NCBI GenBank assembly: GCA_937922985.1
Contig: CALAKV010000006.1
Span: forward strand, 1 to 13,389
Reading direction: 5' to 3'
DNA length: 13,389 nucleotides
DNA from: an uncultured bacterium
GTDB lineage: Bacteria > Patescibacteriota > Saccharimonadia > Saccharimonadales > Saccharimonadaceae
The position numbers were made by a program, and so were the translations under genes. The notes below the pieces were generated by a model. That model was given only the letters and a program-made list of their open reading frames with translations, did not search any database and was not told the origin of the DNA. Shown here piece after piece: positions 6,409 to 13,130 of this stretch; the stretch's first letter is position 1, and every line of letters starts with the position of its first letter.

Positions 6409-6438
6409 AAACGCTCATTACTGAGCGTTTATTTTTTT
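6409..6438. terminator. Bidirectional intrinsic terminator between ogt and the galU-like gene
   Basis: AACGCTCA (6410-6417), loop TTAC, TGAGCGTT (6422-6429), extended by an outer A-T pair. The plus strand continues with a T-rich run to 6438. Read on the minus strand the same hairpin is followed by six T. It fills the whole 32-base gap and serves both genes. Confidence 0.9.
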
Positions 6439-6439
6439 G

Positions 6440-7390
6440 CTAGAGGCTTTCGAAATATCTTATGACTTCTTTCAGATCTTTAATATATTTTTCACGATTT
6501 TGAGAAGCCATCATCATTGCCGGAACCGCCAAAGCGTAGCCATGACAGTTTCCAGCATCACAATATAATCCGTTAATACGAACCGCATGGAATTTCATTC
6601 CATCATTCATTGCCTTCTGTACAGGAATCTGATACATCAACTCACCATTTCCGTCAAATTTTTTAGCGTAATCAGTCATATATTTAATGAGTTTATTTTC
6701 GAAAATTACTCCACGAACACTTGCGAGTTCGCTCCGAGCTTTTTCAAAACCAGGCTTTTCGTCAATCTTATTGACGGACAAAACCAAATTGTCATCTTTA
6801 TTTTTTGGATGATGAATAATTTCACCCACGACAATTGCATACTTTTCATACTCAGCCTTATCTACGACCTGCTTAACCGGCAGAATGCTTCCGCCAAACT
6901 TCTCGTAAGCTTCGAAAAGTTGTTGAAATTCATTTTTGCCAACTGTTGCAAAGTTGTCATCCGGAAAAAAGTAAGCAAAATCGCTTTCGCCAATAAAGTC
7001 AATAACTTCAGGAGTGCTAAGCGGAGCTTGATTACCATAGAATTCACAATTTTGCTGAATGAATTTTGCTGGAGCTAAAAATTCAACTCGTTCAACTTTT
7101 TCAGCAAAATCATGTTTACCCTTGCTTCGAAGCTCTTTAATAATTGATTTTTTACTTTCGAAAATACTTTCTATTGAAGTCTTCTCTGGGCTAATAACGA
7201 TTGCAATATTCTGTGCAGAAATTCCAGCCTGAACTAGTTTTTCCACCAGAACCACAATTGAATTTTGTAGGTAACCCTCAAAGGGTAATGGTAGTAACTC
7301 TTTGATAATTCCTATAGTTGCCGGATATACTCGCGTGCCCATTCCTGCAGCAGGAATGATAACTATCAAGTCTTCAATTTTCTTTTGCAT
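6440..7390 (-). CDS. galU: UTP--glucose-1-phosphate uridylyltransferase-like nucleotidyltransferase
   Basis: GalU-type enzymes make UDP-glucose from UTP and glucose-1-phosphate, for envelope polysaccharide and sugar modification. The N-terminal nucleotide-binding signature is IIPAAGMGTRVYPATIGIIK (11-30), ending in the expected Lys30. A metal-binding acidic pair lies in YFFPDDN (Asp144/Asp145). A KYAIVVG block (183-189), an EKPG block (211-214), GNGELMYQIPVQKAM and a closing CDAGNCHGYALAVP follow the GalU order. 316 aa is the usual length. It is fairly divergent (VRGVIF replaces the usual GRYVL-type block), so another sugar-1-phosphate substrate is possible and the symbol is provisional. A strong TTGACT-17-TATAAT promoter, a leader motif shared with the 46-aa gene, and AAGGAGG set 9 bases before ATG indicate high, possibly regulated expression. 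Confidence 0.85.
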   Translation of the reverse strand: MQKKIEDLIVIIPAAGMGTRVYPATIGIIKELLPLPFEGYLQNSIVVLVEKLVQAGISAQNIAIVISPEKTSIESIFESKKSIIKELRSKGKHDFAEKVERVEFLAPAKFIQQNCEFYGNQAPLSTPEVIDFIGESDFAYFFPDDNFATVGKNEFQQLFEAYEKFGGSILPVKQVVDKAEYEKYAIVVGEIIHHPKNKDDNLVLSVNKIDEKPGFEKARSELASVRGVIFENKLIKYMTDYAKKFDGNGELMYQIPVQKAMNDGMKFHAVRINGLYCDAGNCHGYALAVPAMMMASQNREKYIKDLKEVIRYFESL

Positions 7391-7399
7391 ATCTAAATG

Positions 7400-7432
7400 C
7401 CTCCTTTTTAAGTACTTTGGTTGCCCAAAGCC
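7400..7432 (-). promoter_or_regulatory. Shared leader motif, copy B (before galU-like gene)
   Basis: Minus strand GGCTTTGGGCAA, CC, AAAGTACTT, five bases, then GGAGG. It matches copy A at 1884-1911 in order and spacing. Here CTTTGG and CCAAAG form a perfect 6-bp stem closed by a GCAA tetraloop (7415-7430). The motif starts within about 4 bases of the predicted transcription start. Confidence 0.5.
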
Positions 7433-7441
7433 AATGTAATA

Positions 7442-7470
7442 ATTATAACACGAGAAAAGCTGGCAGTCAA
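7442..7470 (-). promoter_or_regulatory. galU-like gene promoter, extended -10
   Basis: Minus strand TTGACT (7465-7470), 17 bp, TATAAT (7442-7447) preceded by TGT. One of the strongest promoters in the window. It lies 21 bp after the nusA stop. Confidence 0.85.
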
Positions 7471-7480
7471 CCCTGCTAGC
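7455..7480 (-). terminator. Possible weak nusA terminator
   Basis: Minus strand GCTAGCA (7474-7480), 8-nt loop, TGCCAGC (7459-7465) with one internal mismatch, then only four T. It shares bases with the -35 box of the next promoter. Weak; some nusA transcripts may read on into the galU-like gene. Confidence 0.35.
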
Positions 7481-7491
7481 CCTTAAAGTGT

Positions 7492-8688
7492 TTATTGTTC
7501 TTCTCCACCGAATTTCTCGCGGTCACTTTCATCTCCGTCGAGGTTTTTAACAACTTCGCTTTCAGTTGCTTCATTTAAGGCGCTGAACAAACCGTCTTCA
7601 ACATTTCCGCGTGGTTTTTTCTCGGTAGATTTAGCAAGTTCAATATCGAGTTCATAACCAGTTAATCGACTTGCAAGGCGAACATTCTGCCCGGCGCGGC
7701 CAATCGCAACGCTTTGCTGATCTTCACTCACAAGCACAGTTGCTCGTTTTCGTTCATTTTCACCAGTCTCTTTGATTTGAACTTCAACAACTTCTGCAGG
7801 ACTTAATGCCTCACGGATGAATTCGCTTGAGTTTTCGCTCCAAGTTACAATATCAATTTTTTCGCGTTCACCAATTTCATTCATAACAGATTGAACTCGC
7901 ACACCGCGACTACCAACGAAAGTCCCAACTGGATCAACACCATTCATAATTGAACGAACTGCCATCTTAGTTCGGCGACCAGCCTCGCGTGCAATCGCCA
8001 CAATTTCAACCATTCCAGTTTCTAATTCTGGCACTTCTTGTTCGAAAAGAATTTCAACGAATTTAGCATCTGCACGTGAAAGAATCAATTCTGGTGCACG
8101 ACCATCTCGTTCAATTTCTTTAATAAGAACTTTAATCCGCTGGCCAACACTAAAATATTCACCATTAATTTGCTCGCGGAGTGGCATAACTCCATTTGCT
8201 TTTCCTAGGTCGATTCTCACAAATCGTTGGTCAATTTTCGAAACCGAACCACTTACGATAGTGCCAACTTTATCTTCGAATTCTTCGAGAATAATCTCAC
8301 GCTCAGCTTCGCGAAGTCGCTGCAAAACAACTTGTTTAGCAGTTTGAGCGGCCACACGGCCAAAAGTTTCAACCGGAAATTTCTCTTCAACAATTTCACC
8401 AATTTCAGCATTTGCATCAAGTTTTTTCGCATCTTCAAGAGAAATCTCGTTATTAATATTATAAGCTTCTTCGCCATCAACAACTTCATATTGAACAAAA
8501 ACTTCAGCATCACCAGTTTGCGTGTTTAGTTCTGCTCGAACATTTTGATCGCGATTTCCGTTTTCACGTCGCCAAGCAGCCGCAATCGCCATCTCAATAA
8601 CTTCTAAAACTTTTTCTTCTGGTAAATTTTTTTCAACTGCAATTGTTTTTGCTGCCAACATCATTTGTTTAATATTTAAATCTTCCAT
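7492..8688 (-). CDS. nusA: Transcription termination/antitermination protein NusA
   Basis: NusA binds RNA polymerase and nascent RNA and modulates pausing, hairpin-dependent termination and antitermination. Domains: polymerase-binding N-terminal domain (1-135, with RVAAQTAKQVVLQRLREAER at 111-130), S1 domain (about 141-205), KH1 with VGSRGVRV (258-265) and KH2 with AIGRAGQNVRLASRLTG (328-344). A short acidic tail (about 375-398) ends the protein; the acidic-repeat domains of E. coli NusA are absent, as in Gram-positive bacteria. The usual neighbours rimP, ylxR, infB and rbfA are missing: here nusA has its own promoter and lies between recG and the galU-like gene. AAAGGA precedes the start. 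A terminator-like hairpin in its leader could allow NusA to control its own synthesis. Confidence 0.97.
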   Translation of the reverse strand: MEDLNIKQMMLAAKTIAVEKNLPEEKVLEVIEMAIAAAWRRENGNRDQNVRAELNTQTGDAEVFVQYEVVDGEEAYNINNEISLEDAKKLDANAEIGEIVEEKFPVETFGRVAAQTAKQVVLQRLREAEREIILEEFEDKVGTIVSGSVSKIDQRFVRIDLGKANGVMPLREQINGEYFSVGQRIKVLIKEIERDGRAPELILSRADAKFVEILFEQEVPELETGMVEIVAIAREAGRRTKMAVRSIMNGVDPVGTFVGSRGVRVQSVMNEIGEREKIDIVTWSENSSEFIREALSPAEVVEVQIKETGENERKRATVLVSEDQQSVAIGRAGQNVRLASRLTGYELDIELAKSTEKKPRGNVEDGLFSALNEATESEVVKNLDGDESDREKFGGEEQ

Positions 8689-8715
8689 TTTATCCTTTCG
8701 AAATAATTTCTTATG

Positions 8716-8739
8716 AAAAACGCCGACCTGCTGGCCGAC
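8716..8739 (-). promoter_or_regulatory. Terminator-like hairpin in the nusA leader (candidate attenuator)
   Basis: Minus strand GTCGGCC (8733-8739), loop AGCA, GGTCGGC (8722-8728), then G and five T (8716-8720). The 7-bp stem is GC-rich with two G-T pairs. It lies downstream of the nusA promoter and 27 bases before the nusA start, so every nusA transcript must pass it. It may also catch transcription coming from recG. Confidence 0.65.
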
Positions 8740-8748
8740 TACTTTTCA

Positions 8749-8777
8749 ATTTTAGCACAATTTATTTTTTTCGTCAA
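8749..8777 (-). promoter_or_regulatory. nusA promoter, extended -10
   Basis: Minus strand TTGACG (8772-8777), 17 bp, TAAAAT (8749-8754) preceded by TGC. It begins 4 bases after the recG stop. Predicted start near 8742, just ahead of the hairpin. Confidence 0.75.
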
Positions 8778-8781
8778 GCTT

Positions 8782-10833
8782 CTAATTTAACAAAGTTAAT
8801 CTTTGGTATTTTTCAAGTGATTTTGGCTTTTCTCTCAAATATTCTTGCCAATCTTTTTGATTTTCGAACAAAAAATCCACCGCAGATTGTGCTCGCGAAA
8901 TCATTTTTGTGTCACCAATGTTTGCAAACTCCAGATTAATTTCGCCCGACTGAGCCTTGCCATAGATTTCACCAGCACCACGAAGTTCTAGATCTTTTTC
9001 CGCCAAAATAAAGCCATCATCAGTTTTCGAAATCTCCTGGAGCCTTTGTGGCGGTTTCGCATTTGAGCTCATTACAAGATAACAAAAAGCATCATCACCG
9101 CCACGACCAACTCGCCCACGAAGCTGATGGAGTTGCGCTAAACCAAAACGATCAGCATTTTCAATCACAATTACACTCGCATTTGGAACATCAATTCCAA
9201 CTTCAATAACGGTAGTTGAAAGCAAAATATCAGCTTTTTTTGCCAAAAAATCTGCCATTATTTGCTCTTTTTCTTCCGACTTCATTTTACCATGAAGCTG
9301 TAAAATTCTAAATTCCTTAAAATCACGCTTTAATCGTTTAAATTCTACCTCAACACTTTTAATTTCCTCGTTTTTTCCTTCTTGAATTGCCGGAACAATT
9401 ACAAAAACTTGCCGTCCATTCGAAATTTCAGCTTTAATCCTTGCATTCATCGGCGCACGAGAAGCTGGTGAAATGATTTCAGTTTGAACCGGCTTTCTCC
9501 CTTTAGGCTTTTCTTTCAATATCGAGATACTTAAATCACCAAAAAGTGTTAATTGCAACGACCTTGGAATTGGCGTAGCAGTCATTGCAAGTAGATGTGG
9601 CATTTTTTGGTGAGATTTTTCAAGAATTTTTTGCCTTTGAGCAACACCAAAACGGTGCTGTTCATCAATAATCACCAAACCGAGATTCGAAAATTCCACT
9701 TTTTCTTGAATGATAGCGCTCGTGCCGACTAAAATATCAAGATTACCATTTTTTAGATTTTCGAAAAGTATTTTGCGAGCCTTTCCTTTTACCTTCCCTG
9801 AAAGAAAGCCAATCGAAATGCCGCACCAAGCCAAAGTTTTTGAAAAATTCTCAGCCAATTGCTGTGCGAGAATTTCAGTTGGCGCAAAAACTGCCACTTG
9901 ATAACCATTTTTTACCACATTTAATGCCGCGATTGCCGCCACGGTTGTCTTTCCGGAACCAACATCTCCCTGTAAAAGCCGATTCATTGGAAAATCCTGA
10001 CTCATATTTTGCATAATCTCCCAAGAAGCAAGCCTTTGTGATTGCGTCAAATTAAAAGGTAGCTTTTCAACAAATTGCTTCACATCTTGAATTTTTGGCT
10101 CGATATTATATCCACGAAGTTGCTCATTTTCAATTTTATTTAATTTTGCGGCCAAAATTAGCTCAAAGATTTCATCAAAAGCAAGCCGTTCAAGTGCTAA
10201 ATTAAATTCTTCCGCCGAACCAGGAAAATGCACCCATTCAATTGCTTGTGCGCGTGAAATCAGTTTTTCTTTTCTAACAATAATTTCCGGCAAAGTTTCA
10301 GGTAAAATCTTCATCATCGGCTTTAATTCTGTCAAAATCTTTCGAATTGTTTCAGTTTTTAAACCTTTTTTTTGCGGGTAAATCGGTACAATTTCGCCAT
10401 CTTTACCTGAAAAATTTTGATTTTTTGGCAATTCTTCGCGCTTCATTAAACTTGGATTCGTAATTTGATAACGATTATAGTTAAATTCATATTTTCCCGA
10501 AAAGAAAAATTCTTCTTCATCTTGAAACTGTTTTACGCGATACGGCTGGTTAAACCAAATTGCTTTAATTTTCTCTTTTCCATCAGTTAAAATCGCCTCG
10601 GTTATTGTCATTCCACGCCGAACTCGACGCATCGAAACTTTTTCGGCATAAGCTTTAAAAAGAACCTTCCCTGGTTTAATCTCGCTCAAACTGGTTAAAC
10701 TTGCAAAATCCTCATATTTTCGTGGAAAAAACTCCAAAATATCACCAACAGTTCGTAAATTAACACTTTCGAGTTTCTCGAGCGTTTTTTCACCAACGCC
10801 CTTTACTAAACCTAACGAAGAATTTAAATTCAT
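8782..10833 (-). CDS. recG: ATP-dependent DNA helicase RecG
   Basis: RecG is a monomeric double-strand DNA translocase that remodels stalled replication forks and Holliday junctions. An N-terminal wedge/OB domain (about 1-150, with the helix-hairpin-like GLVKGVGEKTLEKLESVNLRT region at its start) recognises the junction. The helicase core has Walker A GDVGSGKT (289-296), the DEQH box (390-393) in IIDEQHRFG, motif III TATPIPR (418-424), then STTVIEVGIDVPNA (539-552) and QLRGRVGRGG (570-579) for motifs V and VI. 683 aa is the normal length. The -10 box lies 6 bases before ATG and there is no ribosome site, predicting a leaderless message as for clpC. No terminator precedes the nusA promoter; the hairpin in the nusA leader may end recG transcripts. 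Confidence 0.97.
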   Translation of the reverse strand: MNLNSSLGLVKGVGEKTLEKLESVNLRTVGDILEFFPRKYEDFASLTSLSEIKPGKVLFKAYAEKVSMRRVRRGMTITEAILTDGKEKIKAIWFNQPYRVKQFQDEEEFFFSGKYEFNYNRYQITNPSLMKREELPKNQNFSGKDGEIVPIYPQKKGLKTETIRKILTELKPMMKILPETLPEIIVRKEKLISRAQAIEWVHFPGSAEEFNLALERLAFDEIFELILAAKLNKIENEQLRGYNIEPKIQDVKQFVEKLPFNLTQSQRLASWEIMQNMSQDFPMNRLLQGDVGSGKTTVAAIAALNVVKNGYQVAVFAPTEILAQQLAENFSKTLAWCGISIGFLSGKVKGKARKILFENLKNGNLDILVGTSAIIQEKVEFSNLGLVIIDEQHRFGVAQRQKILEKSHQKMPHLLAMTATPIPRSLQLTLFGDLSISILKEKPKGRKPVQTEIISPASRAPMNARIKAEISNGRQVFVIVPAIQEGKNEEIKSVEVEFKRLKRDFKEFRILQLHGKMKSEEKEQIMADFLAKKADILLSTTVIEVGIDVPNASVIVIENADRFGLAQLHQLRGRVGRGGDDAFCYLVMSSNAKPPQRLQEISKTDDGFILAEKDLELRGAGEIYGKAQSGEINLEFANIGDTKMISRAQSAVDFLFENQKDWQEYLREKPKSLEKYQRLTLLN

Positions 10834-10839
10834 TACTAA

Positions 10840-10868
10840 ATTTTAACATCTTTTGGAGTTTTTTTCAA
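10840..10868 (-). promoter_or_regulatory. recG promoter, leaderless arrangement
   Basis: Minus strand TTGAAA (10863-10868), 17 bp, TAAAAT (10840-10845) preceded by TGT. Six bases then separate the -10 box from ATG at 10833, the same geometry as clpC. Confidence 0.75.
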
Positions 10869-10882
10869 TTTTAGTTAATAAT

Positions 10883-10909
10883 AAAAAATCGCCCGTTTTG
10901 AGCGATTTT
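10883..10909 (-). terminator. Intrinsic terminator of the RNase J gene
   Basis: Minus strand AAAATCGCTC (10900-10909), 5-nt loop, GGGCGATTTT (10885-10894): a 10-bp stem with one wobble pair, ending in a run of T. It lies 9 bases after the RNase J stop and insulates recG. Confidence 0.88.
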
Positions 10910-10918
10910 CAAAATAGA

Positions 10919-12994
10919 TTAAACTTTATTTACTACTGGAATAACAATTGGCGTATGGCCAGTTGAATCAAACAATAGGTGCGAAATATCATCTTTGATT
11001 TCTTGTTTCATGTCGGCAATTTCAACTTTTCGTTCAACTTCGCGGTCGATTTTAATCCGCAAATAATGACGAATTTTGCCAATCAATTCTTCACTATCTT
11101 TTAGATAAACAAATCCACGCGAAATTACATCTGGCGTTTTAAGAAGTCGGCCAGTTTTCTTGCTAATTGTTAGCACGATAATAAAAATACCTTCAGTTGA
11201 AATATGCAATCGGTCTTTTACGACGGCATCATGAACCGTATTTCCAGTGTTATCATAAAGAATTGAACCAACATGGACACGACCACCTTTTTTAATTTTC
11301 TTTTCTTTTGTAAGCTCGATAATATCACCACTGTCAGCAACAAGAATCTCTTCTCGTTTTAATCCAAGAACTTTCTGCGCCATTTCAGCATTATGTTGAA
11401 GCATGTAAAACTCACCATGAACTGGGAGGTAATTTCTTGGGCGAATAGTTTCTACTAATCGAACGTGGTCATCATAATAAGCATGCCCTGAAAGATGAAG
11501 CGGGCCAATGCCGTGATAATGACCGCGACCGTGCTGAATTACACCAGCACCTTCCCGCAAGAGCCCATCAACAGTCGAAGCCACACGAGGCTCATTCCCT
11601 GGAATCGGACTTGAAGAAAATACCACAACATCTGTTGCTTTAATTTTAACAAATCGGTGAGCACCAGTTGCCATTCGGTTTAGAACAGCATTTAATTCAC
11701 CCTGCGATCCAGTGCAGACGATTGTAATTTTCGAATCATCAAGCTTCACGATATCTTCCATTTTTACAATAACATCTTTTGGAACTTTAATTTTTCGTGA
11801 TCTTAATGCAATTTCAATCGCATTAATCATTGAGAATCCAGCAAACGCAACCTTGCGGTCGTGCTTTACTGCTTCATCTAAAATTAATTGTAGGCGGTAA
11901 ATCTGGCTTGAAAAACAAGAAAAAATCAATCGTGCGTGCGGATACGCCGTCATCACTTCACCAACACTTTCACCAATTGAATACTCACTATGTGGGTGCG
12001 TGCCTGGTGTATCAATATTAGTACTTTCATTCATCAACAAATCAACACCTTCGGTTTGCGCAATTTCAGCAAGCCGTGGGAGATCGAATTGAGTATCAAC
12101 CGGATCGTTTTCGAAACGCCAGTCACCCATATGAACAATATTCCCATTTGGCGTACGAATAACCATTGCCACACAACCAGGGATTGAGTGAAGAACATGC
12201 ACAAATTCAAGCGTCATATATTTCGAAATTCTAATTTGCTCATGCTTAAATGGATCAACAATTTGATAATTTGGTGAAACTTCAACAACCGCCTCTTCCA
12301 TCTGACGTTTAATCATTCCAATCGTGAAATCAGTTGCATAAATTGGAATATTATTACCAAATTCAGGCAAAAGCTGGCGGACAGCGCCGATGTGGTCAAG
12401 GTGGGCATGGGTAAATGCAACGGCCTTAACTTTATGCATATTATCTTTTAGATAAGTGATATCTGGCGTCATGAAATTCACACCAGGGTAATCTTCATTC
12501 GGAAAAATCGAGCCCATATCAATCACTAAAATTTCATCCATATATTCAATTGCGAACATATTTTTACCAATTCCAAATTCACCCAAGCCACCGAGCGGAA
12601 TCACTCGCACACTATCCTTTTCTGGGCGAAGTTTTTTCAATTTCGAAGCTGTTAGCTGCTCGCCATTAAAACCGTTAAAAAGTGATTTATTAACAGGAAT
12701 ATTAACAATGTGCTGAGTTGCGCGCATATTAATGTCATTCGAAATCATTCGTTGAGCTCGCACAACCGCACCACGACGCGTTGTTGTTGGTAAATTCACC
12801 TTTTTAGTGTCAGATTTTTGAACTCGAGCTTGCTTTGAAATATTCTTAGCTTTTTGAGCGATTTTTACGTTCTTCTCGCTACTTTCTTTTTTAGCATTCC
12901 CAACATATTTATCTCGATTTTTTTGCAAATCTTGAGCTTTTTTCTGCAAGTTAGCACGCTTTCGAGCCTGCTTCTCATTAAAATTATCAGTCAT
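10919..12994 (-). CDS. rnj: Ribonuclease J with long basic N-terminal extension
   Basis: RNase J is a metallo-beta-lactamase/beta-CASP nuclease with 5'-to-3' exonuclease and endonuclease activity, central to mRNA decay and rRNA maturation where RNase E is lacking. Metal ligands are seen in FTHAHLDH (His196, His198, Asp200, His201), HSIPG (His269) and MGDW (Asp291). The beta-CASP part holds CTGSQGE (427-433) and SSSPIPGNE (460-468), followed by LSGHA (His504), PVHGEF (His526) and the C-terminal RNase J domain with ISRGFVY. At 691 aa it is about 130 longer than B. subtilis RNase J1 because residues 1-125 precede the catalytic domain; that stretch is rich in Lys, Gln, Arg and Ala, disordered-looking and probably RNA- or ribosome-binding. 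The start is set by AAGGAG just upstream; the extension is in frame with the same codon style. Confidence 0.95.
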   Translation of the reverse strand: MTDNFNEKQARKRANLQKKAQDLQKNRDKYVGNAKKESSEKNVKIAQKAKNISKQARVQKSDTKKVNLPTTTRRGAVVRAQRMISNDINMRATQHIVNIPVNKSLFNGFNGEQLTASKLKKLRPEKDSVRVIPLGGLGEFGIGKNMFAIEYMDEILVIDMGSIFPNEDYPGVNFMTPDITYLKDNMHKVKAVAFTHAHLDHIGAVRQLLPEFGNNIPIYATDFTIGMIKRQMEEAVVEVSPNYQIVDPFKHEQIRISKYMTLEFVHVLHSIPGCVAMVIRTPNGNIVHMGDWRFENDPVDTQFDLPRLAEIAQTEGVDLLMNESTNIDTPGTHPHSEYSIGESVGEVMTAYPHARLIFSCFSSQIYRLQLILDEAVKHDRKVAFAGFSMINAIEIALRSRKIKVPKDVIVKMEDIVKLDDSKITIVCTGSQGELNAVLNRMATGAHRFVKIKATDVVVFSSSPIPGNEPRVASTVDGLLREGAGVIQHGRGHYHGIGPLHLSGHAYYDDHVRLVETIRPRNYLPVHGEFYMLQHNAEMAQKVLGLKREEILVADSGDIIELTKEKKIKKGGRVHVGSILYDNTGNTVHDAVVKDRLHISTEGIFIIVLTISKKTGRLLKTPDVISRGFVYLKDSEELIGKIRHYLRIKIDREVERKVEIADMKQEIKDDISHLLFDSTGHTPIVIPVVNKV

Positions 12995-13014
12995 TTTTCT
13001 CCTTAAATTAAAGC

Positions 13015-13050
13015 GTTCGAAAAGTTATTTTTAGGTCGGATTTTTCGAAC
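13015..13050 (-). promoter_or_regulatory. Inverted repeat in the RNase J leader
   Basis: GTTCGAAAA (13015-13023) and TTTTCGAAC (13042-13050) are perfect 9-bp inverted repeats around 18 bases. In RNA they form a hairpin at or near the 5' end of the transcript, before the AAGGAG ribosome site. In B. subtilis and E. coli, 5'-end structure influences attack by decay nucleases, so self-control by RNase J is possible but only inferred. Confidence 0.45.
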
Positions 13051-13052
13051 AA

Positions 13053-13081
13053 GTAATATTTTAGTATTCTTATTTTATCAA
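13053..13081 (-). promoter_or_regulatory. Probable RNase J promoter
   Basis: Minus strand TTGATA (13076-13081), 17 bp, TATTAC (13053-13058). The -10 box is weak; a TAAAAT lies at 13058-13063 but lacks a well-spaced -35. Confidence 0.4.
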
Positions 13082-13102
13082 ATTTCAGGTTTAAAGTCAA
13101 AT

Positions 13103-13127
13103 AAAAAAAAGAGCCCGAGGGGACTCT
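13103..13127 (-). terminator. Intrinsic terminator of the rightmost gene
   Basis: Minus strand AGAGTCC (13121-13127), 4-nt loop, GGGCTCT (13110-13116), one wobble pair, then seven T. It lies 3 bases after the stop at 13131, which supports that frame being a real gene. Confidence 0.88.
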
Positions 13128-13130
13128 AGA

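Noticed and set aside
6587..7078. Plus-strand frame of 163 codons
   Set aside because: Antisense to the galU-like gene, whose motifs run through the whole region.
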